A stretch of 64,000 nt of DNA from Nothopassalora personata (GCA_033816765.1 CM066291.1:3038001-3102000), one strand, 5' to 3'; positions 10,595 through 20,972 are shown, counted from the first letter of the stretch. Notes: generated by a model from the sequence alone, not told the origin. Numbers and translations: made by a program.

Positions 10595-11579
10595 GCTGGG
10601 CTGTCAACTCACGGGTTCCGTGACAGATTCCTTTCGGGGCCGTCCGTGTGCGAGGGAGCCTTTCGAGAGCGATCGAGACGGCCGATCGATTGTGTTGCCG
10701 GTGTTTCCGGTGAATATCTGATTACAGAGCGCTGGAAGGACGATATGTTGCTGTGAACAACGCGCGATTAGCTGTCAACATAAATCAGCTGTCCCAGCTT
10801 CCACCACTGCGACAAGGATTGCCGCCACGTGTTGGAGTCTATCTCACACTCTGCACGACAACGCGCCATTCTCGCGTCACTTCCCCGGACATCGTCAACG
10901 TCCATAAACTGTTACAAATATTTCTCTCCATTTCCCACCATCGCCTCACATCTGGTCCTGGCTGAGTAGTAGGAGCTCTACGCTAGCTTATCGCTTTCGA
11001 CATCGAAATCACCAGCGGACTCCCCAGCATACCTCATTGTCGTGGAGCGTTGTCGACAGGTCTTGATGGCACTCCATCGTTTAAACACACCCACGAGCTG
11101 GGCACGGCCTGCAGGAACAGGCAAACACGCGGCCAGGATGCCTCCTGCGGTAGATGCATACCCTAGGCCCACATCGCACATCCTTCCTAGGATGAAGCGG
11201 CTCCATCAAGCGCAACCACGACTTCGCAACCACCTGTCTATAGGTTCGTGCCGAGGCTCCTATTTCTCACGAGAAGTTCCGATTGGTCATACACAACAAT
11301 AGAAAGTATGTCGTAAGAAGGGCTTCCCAATTCACTCCCTATGTAGGACCGAATAGTGGCAGCACTACTCAAATACGCTTCGATGATGAAACTCAGTCTA
11401 TACACCACCTGCCGCGCTGCGGCCGCAGCAGAGACACTACGCTGGCTCCCTTTGATGGGATTGGCTGCATTTTACAGCTGCGTGGACGCCAGTGCCGTCC
11501 CTAGACCTTCAAGAGGACTTCAAGATCCTACTCCTGGTCAGGAAGCTCACTCAATCAAGCGCCCTTCTGAAAGGTAACA
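10595..11579. other. Intergenic region between kinase and carboxylesterase
   Basis: No gene recognised. The region separates two divergently transcribed genes and holds both promoters. Short open frames are present but none has a motif or a consistent codon pattern. Confidence 0.45.
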
Positions 11580-13375
11580 ATGTACAGACTCATCTTCCTT
11601 CCGTTGCTGTCAGCAGTAGCATTGGCTGCACCGTTGGACGAACGACAGTCTGGTCCATCAGTCACCATCCGTAACGGCACTGTCGTAGGCTTGTCGTCAG
11701 GAGGCGTCGACAGTTTCAAAGGCATTCCTTTTGCTCAACCTCCAGTTGGCAATCTGCGTCTCCGTCCACCACAGTCGATCAACAAGTCTTTCGGAACACT
11801 TCAAGCGACAGGAATGCCCAAAGGTTGCCCCCAGTTCGTCACGCAGGTCAACACTGGAAATCTCCCTCAAGACGCAGTGGGCAAGCTCCTCAACTCCCCA
11901 CTGTTCCAGACTGTCAACAACTTCGGCGAGGATTGCTTGACCATCAACGTACAGAGACCAGCCGGTGTATCTTCCTCGGCGAAGCTACCCGTGCTGTACT
12001 GGATATATGGAGGTGGCTTCGAGGCGGGTAGTGCTGGTATGTACGATGGTTCGAGCATCGTCTCGAAGAGTGTCAGCCAAAAGCAGCCGATCGTCTACGT
12101 GAATGTCAACTATCGTCTGGGAGGCTTCGGTTTCCTCGCTGGCAAGGATCTGGCGAACGAGCACTCCACGAACTTGGGACTTCGTGACCAGAGGCTGGGA
12201 CTGCAGTGGGTAGCAGAGAACATTGCTGCTTTTGGTGGAGATCCGGATAAGGTTACTATCTGGGTAAGTTGTCTATCCGACTTCTTCAGACTGTTCACTG
12301 ACTCTTGCAGGGTGAATCTGCCGGAGCCATCTCAGTCGCTGACCAGACTCTGATTAATGGCGGTGACAACACTTACAAGGGCAAGCCGCTGTTCCGTGGT
12401 GCTATCATGGACTCGGGTAGCATCATTCCTGCGCAGCAAGTGACAACCCAGAAGCCACAAGCGGTTTACGACATTGTGGTCAAGAACGCCGGCTGCTCAG
12501 GCGCCACTGACAGAGTAAGCACTCAGCCCCGATTCCCTACGGATCCAGATACTGACCCTTCTTAGCTCGCCTGTCTCCGCAGCGTCGACTACACAACCTT
12601 CCTCAACGCTGCAACCTCCGTGCCGGGCATCTCTTCCTATCGATCTGTGGACCTGGCGTACCTCCCCCGTCCAGACTCTGGCGATAGCTTCTTCTCCGAA
12701 TCTCCCGACATCTCAGTCAACGCCGGTCGCTTCGCCAAGATTCCACTTATTATTGGTGACCAAGAGGACGAGGGCACTCTCTTCTCTCTCGTTCAATCCA
12801 ACATCACCACCAACGATCAGCTCAACACATACCTAGCATCCTACTTCCCAGACAACCCGAATGCAAACGACGACATCCGCACTTTGCTCACCACCTACAC
12901 CGACCAGCCTCTCGTCGGCCAACCAGCAGGCTCCCCGTTCCGCACTGCAGGGCTCAACAACATCTACCCACAATTCAAGAGACTAGCTGCTGTCCTCGGA
13001 GACATCACCTTCACCCTTACCCGCCGCGTCTACCTCTCCGTCGTTACACCCAAGGTCAAGTCCTGGTCCTACCTCTCCACTTACTTCTATGGCACCCCAG
13101 TCCTGGGCACATTCCACGGTAGCGACATTGTTTTCGCGTATGGCCTGGCCGGTCCTAGCCCAATCACGGACTCGATCCAGACGTACTTTGTGAACTTTGT
13201 GAACAACTTGGATCCTAATGTCGGTGCTCCAGGACAGATTGCATGGCCACAGTGGCAAAGCGCAAAGCCGCAGTTGTTGAACTTTGGGGCGACTAGCAAC
13301 TCGTTGTTGGCGGATGATTTCAGGCAGTCGAGCTACCAGGATCTGTTGGCGAGTCAGAATGAGTTCAGGGTGTAG
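11580..13375 (+). CDS. Secreted type-B carboxylesterase/lipase
   Basis: Three exons, 11580-12263, 12311-12514 and 12566-13375, with introns of 47 and 51 nt, giving 565 residues. Residues 1 to about 17 are a secretion signal ([13 protein letters not shown]). The domain runs through the whole protein: [10 protein letters not shown] near the start, [20 protein letters not shown] (oxyanion hole), then GESAGA with nucleophile Ser231; the first intron falls immediately before this motif. Glu365 in DEDEGT-like context (DQEDEGT) and His480 in FHGSD complete the Ser-Glu-His triad of Candida-rugosa-like lipases. Known family role: hydrolysis of esters and acylglycerols outside the cell; the substrate cannot be told from the sequence. 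Confidence 0.9.
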
Positions 13376-14547
13376 AGATTCCAGGTGAGGGAGAAAGATG
13401 ACATGTTAATAATGCAGTGTACATTTGTCAAAAGCGTCTGAAGCCGCTTGAAGAGTGCGCACAGCTTGCATGTGGCTCACCAACAACAACAATCACTTCA
13501 AAAGGAATGTATTGAGATAGGCAGACCCTTTTGCCGCTCGCCTACAGTCGAACAAATTGGTATGTCTCGCAGGCATGGCTATTTGTGGGCGCATTGGCGC
13601 GCCACTAGGAGCCTACGACAAGGCATCATCACGCGACGCAAAGAGTCGTCTGAAGGACTGCCCCCAAGAAAATGTTGCCAAGGTGATTGTCATATGTGGC
13701 GTGCATTGATTGGGCCATGGCGGACCTGAGGGCGAGCGCAACCATATGCATGCCTGAGACGATTGCATTAGTGGCTCCAGCGAGGTGGTTGCACGAAATC
13801 TCTTCCTGCAGTGGAGAGCTGGAACGGTGCTGATACTGTAGCTGTAGCCGTTCGTCCTTGTTGGTGTGGCTGACCGTCATTTTCGCGGTGGAGATCTAGT
13901 CGAGGACGCGGGGTATGAACCACGAACACCACGCTGCAGTTTCGGATTGAGAGCGTGAGAGCAGCCATGGCCATCTTACGAGCTGCTGAAAGATCAGCTT
14001 ATCGACGACAGTGGATATCAGCGGGTCTTCTAGCTGCGTTTCAATACAAGTTCTCGTCGCCGAGCAGTGAGTGTCCCTCGAGAGTAGCAGGAAGGTGTGG
14101 TGACAGTGTTGCTCAGGAAGATGAAAGTCTGGAGGGACTCTCTGACCTTACCTCAGCAGGCTCAGACTCGCTGCTGGAATTGAATGGGTTCTAGGCTAAC
14201 GCCTAGAGAGGAAAATTACGGGGCGAGACTCAATTCGCACAGCGAGTCTAAGACTAAATAGGGCTGTTCTAGTGCCCGCGAATTGTTAAAGACGCGGATT
14301 CAACTGTAATGTAATACTTTAAACTCTTATATATTTAATAAAAAATATCGCTTAATAGCGAAAATATATATCTTTTAAAGCTACGATTCCTAAAATAATA
14401 GAAATCTGCAAATTGTAGATTAAGTATCGCTAAAAACTCGAAAAGTATCTAATTCCTTAATTTTCTAACTTTTAAATATCTAAATTACGACTAATAGCCC
14501 TCCTAAGAAGGAATAACCTAATAAACGTTTATTTTTAAGATTTGAAA
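13376..14547. other. Gene-free region grading into AT-rich relic
   Basis: 13.4-14.2 kb is of ordinary composition with no recognisable gene. From about 14,270 to 14,547 the sequence turns strongly AT-rich with many TA dinucleotides, like RIP-treated DNA. The same composition resumes right after the chromovirus at 21,273, so the chromovirus landed inside an older AT-rich relic. Confidence 0.55.
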
Positions 14548-14552
14548 GGTAG

Positions 14553-14710
14553 TGTAAGGGGCGAGCCCTTGCATCTTGGCACGGGCTGAGCCCGTGCGGA
14601 CCTGACTCCGTTTTCTTTGTTCCGGGCTTCGCTCGGTTTTCTCCTTCTTCTGTATCGAACTTATTGCATACCACACAGAACCTCAGTGTACACGTCGTTC
14701 ACCCGTGACA
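14553..14710 (+). repeat. 5' LTR of the intact chromovirus
   Basis: 158 bp, starts TGTAAGGGGCG and ends CCCGTGACA. It contains a perfect 8-bp inverted repeat with a 3-base loop at 14579-14597. The predicted RNA start (by analogy with Tf1 self-priming) is at 14654, giving U3 of about 101 bases and R plus U5 of about 57. Confidence 0.95.
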
Positions 14711-14711
14711 T

Positions 14712-14721
14712 TAAGTTCGAT
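14712..14721 (+). promoter_or_regulatory. Self-priming primer-binding site
   Basis: TAAGTTCGAT, one base after the 5' LTR, is the exact reverse complement of ATCGAACTTA at 14654-14663 inside the LTR. This is the layout of Tf1-type elements, where the 5' end of the RNA folds back and primes minus-strand synthesis instead of a tRNA. No CCA-type tRNA complement is needed. The ten-base match is seen directly; the mechanism is inferred by family. Confidence 0.7.
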
Positions 14722-14765
14722 CCATTCGAATCAACCAGGCACCCGCCATCAAAGAGACGGAATAC

Positions 14766-17700
14766 GTGATGGCGTCGTCGGGTAGCGAGAACCCCGGGGT
14801 TGGTGCCTCGAATGAAAATTTTCAGCTTATGCTCGAGCAATTGTACCAGCGACAGGAAGAGATGCAGGCCGAACTGATTGCAACGCGCGCCGCCTTGAAA
14901 GAGTCGGAAGACGCTCGACGTCAGTCAACCCCTGCAGTCTCACTACCAGTTCCGGACGACGCGTCTACTGGTGACCTAATGAGACAGTTGCTGCAGACGC
15001 TGAATGCCGCCGCGAACGCGCCGCGCAGCGGCGGAGAACCGTCGGGTCCCAGAGGCTGGAACCCGCCCTCATGGGATGGCAAAGCCGAAACATTCAGGGA
15101 CTACTTCCTAAGGTTGAAAAGTTCCTTCAGGGTGCGTTCCGCACTGAAACCGACGCTCTCCAATGAATTCTACTGGGACGCGATCAACGACACGTTGCTA
15201 GCGAGGGAGCGCACGAGGATGCGGCACTTCTGGGACAAGGGAGACGGTGAACTTGGGAAGGACCCCGTTGCTTTCTTTGCGCAACTCGAAAAGGTCTTTG
15301 GCGATAGCAATGAACGCGCCAAGGCTCTAGAACAACTCACCAAGATTAGACACGTGAACGGACAACCGTGGCACGATCACCAGATGAAATTCGACGGACT
15401 CCTGTTGACCGCCGGCGGAGAAGACTGGAGCAATGACGCGAAGATCGGCTACCTCCGCAACACCTTCTCGAATCCCGCCAGAATGTATACGGCAGCCATG
15501 CCGAAAAAGGAGGATTACTACGAGTTCGCAGAGGAGGTTAAGCGGATCATGACCAACCTCGAGGACACAGACCAGTTTAGAATAGCCCACAAGAAGTGGA
15601 AGGACAACAACAAGGACTCCAGTGCGACCACCACGGTTACCACTCGTTCTTTTGCGGGACCTACCGTTACCCGGGTGGACCATGATGGTGACACCATCAT
15701 GGCACCAACCCGAACGAACGGAGGCCGCTCTAGAAGTCGTGGAGACCGGAAGGAGGACAAGGGGAAGCAGAGAGCGAAATGGGTCGACACCGCTGAGAGA
15801 GATCGAAGGCGCCAAGAACAGCTCTGTTTCCGTTGCGGAGCGAGCGGGCATCGAGTGAAGGAATGTCCGTACGCCGCAGCAGTCAACCCCACCAAGATCA
15901 ACGCAGCCTCAGTTGCGCCGATCCTGGAAGACGACGGGTTTGGGAAAAGACTAGCTCCTGGGCGAAAGCCAGCACCAGGAGACAAAGAAGCACTGGTAAA
16001 GGGGTGGAACGCTGCCAAGAGTTCTATGAACGGGAACCTTGTATATACCGACTTACTCCTGAACGAAAGTTACGGCACGTTTGCCCTTATCGATGAAGGA
16101 TGCATGTGTTATGCTGTAATTAACGGAGACCTAGCGAAAGGACTCGGTCTCACGTATGTCAGCAACGAGAGCCGCAAGGCTACAGGGTTCACCAAAGCGA
16201 TGCGAAACTCGATTGAAGGAGTAGTTGCTTTCCACATGGAAATCGCCGGCATCCACGAGGTCGTGTACGCATACGTCGTGCCCGACTTGGACTTCCCGAT
16301 GATTCTGGGGAACCCTTGGAAAGCGCACAATCAAATCCGAACTGCGCCAGAAAAGCACCGGTACTACCACGGTTTGGCAAAGAAATGGGTGCCCGAAGGA
16401 CGCAACCATAAAGAACGCGAGGCGGGCGAACGTTTTGCTACGATCGCCGCGGCAACCGTGGAGGACATCAAGAAAGCCCTGAGCAAGAAGGAACCGCCCA
16501 CGAGGGAGGAGCTCAAAATGAAGCTGCCTCCGGAACTTTGGGACATGATCCCACTCTTTTCCACGCGGGAAGCCGACAAGCTCGCGCCCCATCGTGGGGA
16601 ACTTGACCACAGGATCGAGATCCGGACGAAACCAGACGGATCGCAGGAGCCACTGCCCTGGGGACCGTTGTATAGCATGTCGAAAGACGAGCTGCTGGTG
16701 CTACGCAAGTCGCTAACCGAGCTGCATCGCAAGGGATACATCCGTCCCTCCACCTCAGAAGCGGCGGCCCCCGTCCTGTTTGTGAAGAAGCCCGGAGGAG
16801 GACTACGCTTTTGCTGCGATTATAGGGCGCTGAACGCGATTACGAAGCAAGATCGCTACCCGCTGCCTTTGATCCCGGAGACCATCCGAAATCTAACGGG
16901 AGCCAGATGGATGACGAAGGTGGACGTAGTTGCCGCGTTCCACCATCTCCGGATGGCAAGAGGCGAGGAGTACAAGACCGCGTTTAGAACGAGATTTGGC
17001 CTGTGGGAGTGGTTGGTGTGTCCGTTTGGTTTGTCCGGGGCGCCGGCAACTTTCCAACGGTATATTAACAGTTTGCTGCGGGAACACCTGGACGACTTCG
17101 CCTCTGCATACGCTGATGACGTAGTGATCTACTCGGATGGGTCGAAGGAGGACCACTTCAAGAAGGTTCGCATCGTTCTCCATAAGCTTTGGGACGGAGG
17201 CCTGTTCTTAGATCCAGGTAAATGCGAGTTCGCACAGAAGAAGATCAAGTACCTAGGGTTCATCGTCCACGCCGACGGAAAGGGGGTGGGACCAGACCCG
17301 GAAAAGGTGGATGCCGTACGGGACTGGAAGACGCCCGTCACTCAGAAAGAAGTGCGTCGTTTCCTCGGGTTCGCGAATTACTACAGAATGTTCATCCCCA
17401 ACTACTCGAAGTTGGCCGAACCCTTGACGTCGCTGACGGGAAAGAAAACGCCGTTCTCCTGGGGGAAACGTCAGGAGGACGCCTTTCAGGCCCTGAAGAG
17501 GAAGTACTGTGAAGCTCCTGTGCTGGCCCATTGGAACCCGGAGCTTCCCACCTTTTTGGAGACGGACTGCAGTGGATTTGCCCTGGGTGGCGCTCTCCTG
17601 CAAGAAAAGGACGGGGTAGTGAAGCCGGTAGGGTTCTACTCAAAGAAACTGAATAAGGCTGAGATTAACTACGACATCCATGACAAAGAGATGCTCGCAG

Positions 17701-19748
17701 TAGTCTCCTGCCTCAAAGAGTGGGCCCCCGAGCTGAAAACGTGTGGTCCCTTTACAATTTGGACGGACCACAAGAACCTTGAGTACTTTATGACAAAGAG
17801 GCAGTTGTCTGAGAGGCAGATCAGGTGGGTGGAGCACATCGCGTTGTTTCAGTTTACCCTGGTATACAGGCCGGGCGCCGAGGCAATTGTGCCGGATGCA
17901 TTGTCACGGAGGGAGCAGGATACGCTCGGCCAGGACGACAAATTGTCGCGTTTTCGCAGGTTCTTGCGGCCGGATGCCATACGCAATTGGCCGGCTCCAG
18001 GGGGGGAAGGCGAGGTGGTAGCAGATGCACCTTCATCCGCTACGATGGTTTCATCGGTCCAGATTATGGCCACCCAATTCGGAGTCGACTCCACCGAGAA
18101 AACGTCGGACTCACCGGGCGCATCATCGGGCCCCTTCACAGATCCAGAATTGAACGAGATCTGGAGGAAGACCGCCGATGAAGACAGCACGTTTCAGGCA
18201 GTACTCCACGCAGTAAGAACCGGGGCGCGTTCACTCCCGAGCGAAGTGAAGCTCAAGGTACAAGCCGGTGACTGCAGCATCGACGACAACGGACACCTGC
18301 GGCACCGCGGAAGAATCTGGGTGCCGGGAGCCCCAGCAACGACGGAAGCCGACTACAAAGAGGCGGGCGCGGAGATATTGCAGAACGATGTCCTGCGGAC
18401 GAAGCTCATCCAGTCCGTTCATGATTCACCGGTCTACGGCCATCCAGGCAGGGACTCCACAGCGTCTATCTTGAGACGTAACTTTTACTGGCCTCTACAG
18501 TCAAGGCACGTGAGACAGTTCTTGAGGAACTGCGATCACTGTGGGAGAAATAAGGTATGGAGGGAGCAAAAGCATGGACTCCTTCAGCCTTTACCGGTAC
18601 CCGATCGTTTCTTCCAGGAGATCTCTATGGATTTCATGACGGACATGCCGGAGTCGCAGGGAAACACTTGCTTGTGGGTAATCAAGGACAGACTGAGCAA
18701 GACCGTCGTCTTGGAAGCGATGTCCACCATGAAAGCGGAGGACTGCGCCGAGAGATTCCTGGACTGCTGGGTGAGATACTACGGGATTCCTAAGGCCATC
18801 ACGAGCGATAGAGGCACGAACTGGACAAGCACATTCTGGAAGACATTCTGTCGTTTAACCGGCGTGAAGCAGAGACTTAGCTCCGCCTACCACCCACAAA
18901 CGGACGGAGGGCCCGAGAGGTTGAACCAAGAAGTGCAGGCGTACCTTCGGAATTATGTCAACCACGAGCAGTCCGATTGGAAAAAGTGGCTCTCCACCGC
19001 TCAGCTGGCGCTGAACGGACGGTACCAAGCGGGCCTAGGCATGAGCCCCTTCTTTGCCGTCCACGGTTACGAAGCGCCATTCCCCGTCCAGTTGCAGCCG
19101 GACTCAACGACTTCGTCGCTGGATGCCGCCAAACGGGCAACGCTCTTTGTGGAAAGGATGCAGCAGATCACGGACCTGTGCCAAGCGAGCATGGCGGACT
19201 CCGCCCAGGAGCAAGAGGAGAGCGCCAACAAAGATCGGAAGCCAGCGCCGATTTATCGGGTCGGTGACAAGGTGTGGCTGGATCTAAGGAACTACACTAC
19301 GACCCGGCCGAAGAAGAGTATCGACCATAAGCACGCAAAGTACACGGTGGCGGAGGTCATCTCACCGCTGTCCATCCGATTGTCAGGGATCCCCGATGGA
19401 ATCCACCCGGTCTTTCACCCAGACTTGTTGCGACCTGCAAGCCAAGACCCGTTGCCTGGACAGGAGATCGACGACAAACAGCCGGACCCCATCCTCATTG
19501 AATCTCATGAGGAATGGCATGTAGAGGAGATTCTCTGCGCCAGAACCAAGGCGAAAGGGAGGGGCAAAGCACGCGAAGTCCTAGTGAAATGGACTGGATA
19601 CCACAAGCCTACGTGGGAACCATTGGAGTATCTAGCGGACACAGCTGCAGCAGACGACTTTGAGAAAAAGCACGGCAACCCGATGACGCACGATGGACCA
19701 AGGCAAGCATGGGAAGTCAAGAAGAAGGGCAGGGCGACAGGTAAGTGA
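14766..19748 (+). CDS. Gag-Pol polyprotein of the chromovirus
   Basis: One ORF of 1,660 residues with no frameshift between gag and pol. In order: coiled N-terminal gag; CCHC zinc knuckle at Cys354-Cys357-His362-Cys367; retropepsin-like segment with the unusual triplet Asp443-Glu-Gly instead of D-S/T-G; reverse transcriptase with YADD at 782-785; RNase H with ETDCSG near 932 and TDHKNLEY near 1000; integrase zinc domain His1219, His1226, Cys1256, Cys1259; integrase core Asp1289, Asp1348, Glu1384, where the last two are separated by exactly 35 residues (DD35E); and a C-terminal chromodomain starting near Trp1584, which classifies it as a chromovirus. Gag and Pol are probably made as one chain, as in Tf1. 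All catalytic positions except the protease triplet are standard. Confidence 0.95.
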   Translation: MMASSGSENPGVGASNENFQLMLEQLYQRQEEMQAELIATRAALKESEDARRQSTPAVSLPVPDDASTGDLMRQLLQTLNAAANAPRSGGEPSGPRGWNPPSWDGKAETFRDYFLRLKSSFRVRSALKPTLSNEFYWDAINDTLLARERTRMRHFWDKGDGELGKDPVAFFAQLEKVFGDSNERAKALEQLTKIRHVNGQPWHDHQMKFDGLLLTAGGEDWSNDAKIGYLRNTFSNPARMYTAAMPKKEDYYEFAEEVKRIMTNLEDTDQFRIAHKKWKDNNKDSSATTTVTTRSFAGPTVTRVDHDGDTIMAPTRTNGGRSRSRGDRKEDKGKQRAKWVDTAERDRRRQEQLCFRCGASGHRVKECPYAAAVNPTKINAASVAPILEDDGFGKRLAPGRKPAPGDKEALVKGWNAAKSSMNGNLVYTDLLLNESYGTFALIDEGCMCYAVINGDLAKGLGLTYVSNESRKATGFTKAMRNSIEGVVAFHMEIAGIHEVVYAYVVPDLDFPMILGNPWKAHNQIRTAPEKHRYYHGLAKKWVPEGRNHKEREAGERFATIAAATVEDIKKALSKKEPPTREELKMKLPPELWDMIPLFSTREADKLAPHRGELDHRIEIRTKPDGSQEPLPWGPLYSMSKDELLVLRKSLTELHRKGYIRPSTSEAAAPVLFVKKPGGGLRFCCDYRALNAITKQDRYPLPLIPETIRNLTGARWMTKVDVVAAFHHLRMARGEEYKTAFRTRFGLWEWLVCPFGLSGAPATFQRYINSLLREHLDDFASAYADDVVIYSDGSKEDHFKKVRIVLHKLWDGGLFLDPGKCEFAQKKIKYLGFIVHADGKGVGPDPEKVDAVRDWKTPVTQKEVRRFLGFANYYRMFIPNYSKLAEPLTSLTGKKTPFSWGKRQEDAFQALKRKYCEAPVLAHWNPELPTFLETDCSGFALGGALLQEKDGVVKPVGFYSKKLNKAEINYDIHDKEMLAVVSCLKEWAPELKTCGPFTIWTDHKNLEYFMTKRQLSERQIRWVEHIALFQFTLVYRPGAEAIVPDALSRREQDTLGQDDKLSRFRRFLRPDAIRNWPAPGGEGEVVADAPSSATMVSSVQIMATQFGVDSTEKTSDSPGASSGPFTDPELNEIWRKTADEDSTFQAVLHAVRTGARSLPSEVKLKVQAGDCSIDDNGHLRHRGRIWVPGAPATTEADYKEAGAEILQNDVLRTKLIQSVHDSPVYGHPGRDSTASILRRNFYWPLQSRHVRQFLRNCDHCGRNKVWREQKHGLLQPLPVPDRFFQEISMDFMTDMPESQGNTCLWVIKDRLSKTVVLEAMSTMKAEDCAERFLDCWVRYYGIPKAITSDRGTNWTSTFWKTFCRLTGVKQRLSSAYHPQTDGGPERLNQEVQAYLRNYVNHEQSDWKKWLSTAQLALNGRYQAGLGMSPFFAVHGYEAPFPVQLQPDSTTSSLDAAKRATLFVERMQQITDLCQASMADSAQEQEESANKDRKPAPIYRVGDKVWLDLRNYTTTRPKKSIDHKHAKYTVAEVISPLSIRLSGIPDGIHPVFHPDLLRPASQDPLPGQEIDDKQPDPILIESHEEWHVEEILCARTKAKGRGKAREVLVKWTGYHKPTWEPLEYLADTAAADDFEKKHGNPMTHDGPRQAWEVKKKGRATGK

Positions 19749-19971
19749 CGGATTGCGGGTCAGTTGACATGAGCACAGGCGTTTGGGAGCAGGAGTCAGA
19801 TTGAGAGCACGTGAGAAAAGGAAAAAGTTTTAAAGAATTTCATTCATTCATGCCGCCAAAAGGCAGCGGGGCCCGACCAAAAAGAAGCGGAGGCCGGCCC
19901 ACCCCATACGGGGATGGCAAAAGCATTGTGATGGCCCGACCGCGGCCCGCGCGAAAACCACCGGAGACCAC

Positions 19972-20596
19972 TCAAGACATGTCGCGGCGGGTGCCAAGGC
20001 GGAGGGCAGGAGGGACGGGGCCGCTGGAAAATGATCGGTCAGCGACGTCTTTCAATCGGGGTGCAACACTTACGAGCCAGCTTGCGCGTTGATGGCTCCC
20101 TCCATGGAGCCAGTGACCTGAGCAGCCACAGGACTGAGAGACGGTTAGCGATGGTTTTCAATCGGAGACCGGTGGAAATTACCCGGACAGCAGACCATCG
20201 GACTCGAGCTTGGAGAGTGGGCGCCAAGCCTTGATAACCTTCTTGAGATTGTCGAGTTTGGTGCTTTTCAGGCGTTAGCCGACGGAAAACGATCGCAGGC
20301 CGGAGACTTACGCCTTGGAAGCGTTGCCGGCACGGGTCCAGGCCGCGTACGCCTTGTGGCAGAGTGCTGGGCTGTGGGGGGTTAGCGGAGTCCGGTCGAA
20401 AGGGGTCGGAGAGCGACTCACAGCGGGCGGCAGCGCTTCTGAAGGCGGCGGCACTCGTCGCAGCTGCGGACTTGAGTGGCGGCCTGCGGATGTTTGTGAG
20501 CGGAGTCCGGCTGGAAAACGTCGGACTCAGGCGTCTTACGGCAGGGCCCACGCAATCGCGGCCAGAGTTGGCGCACTCCAGGCAGTGGTAGAGCAT
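19972..20596 (-). CDS. Multi-intron antisense gene in the chromovirus, Zn2Cys6-like
   Basis: Read on the strand opposite to gag-pol. Six exons: 20596-20540, 20483-20422, 20371-20312, 20263-20183, 20133-20074 and 20023-19972. The five introns are 56, 50, 48, 49 and 50 nt, each starts GTAAG/GTGAG/GTAAT and ends AG, and each has a CTAAC, CTCAC or CTGAC branch site 10-20 bases before the end. After the first (phase 0) the four others are all phase 2. Joined, they give 123 residues. Cys5, 8, 15, 27, 30 and 37 form C-x2-C-x6-C-x11-C-x2-C-x6-C, the spacing of fungal Zn(II)2Cys6 clusters, built from two exons. The rest is basic and helical, then Ala/Gly-rich. A further intron-like segment, 20656-20605, lies directly upstream, so transcription probably starts beyond 20656; the start codon is uncertain. 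I know no named family for it. Confidence 0.6.
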
Positions 20597-20927
20597 GTTT
20601 TCTGCTGGAAACCAGTTAAAAAGCATCGGAGGCCGGCTCAAAAGAATCGGACTTACTTGATGGTATTGATTGAAGATGTGGTGTTTGGAGGCTGTTGTGT
20701 TGTTGGTGCTGGAATCCGGTTAGTTTCTGTCGGAGCGCGGCGAGAAGGAATCGGATCGAGGGCGAAGGGGATCGTAGAGAGGGGCGGAGGTGATAGGGCT
20801 AGTGGAGGAAGAGGAGGGAGGGTGCTGTCAAGGGGTGTGTTCACATACATTCGCTTAATGGTTGCCGAGCAAAAAAAAAAAGGGTAAAAAAAAAGAGGAA
20901 GCTATCCGGTAGATATATTCTGGAGTC

Positions 20928-20972
20928 CTATTGTTCACATGTGACAATAGCCATTGTCACATGGGTAACAAT
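20928..20972. promoter_or_regulatory. Compound palindrome upstream of the antisense gene
   Basis: A near-perfect palindrome at 20928-20950 (CTATTG arm, TCACATGTGA centre, CAATAG arm) is followed at 20951-20972 by a second, imperfect copy of ATTGTCACATG...AACAAT. It sits between the polypurine tract and the antisense gene, where a promoter for minus-strand transcription would be expected. It could bind a dimeric regulator; this is inference. Confidence 0.35.

Noticed and set aside
14711..14735. tRNA remnant after the 5' LTR (GTTCGATCC resembles a T arm)
   Set aside because: The exact complement to the LTR segment explains it better as a self-priming site.
20039..20641. Single 200-codon antisense ORF in the chromovirus
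   Set aside because: It reads through introns; the spliced model gives better composition, phases and a complete Cys pattern.
20653..20850. First coding exon of the antisense gene (65-codon open frame starting MYVNTPL)
   Set aside because: Its phase at the GTAAGT site does not fit the Cys-coding frame of the next exon; it is kept as possible leader or an alternative form only.
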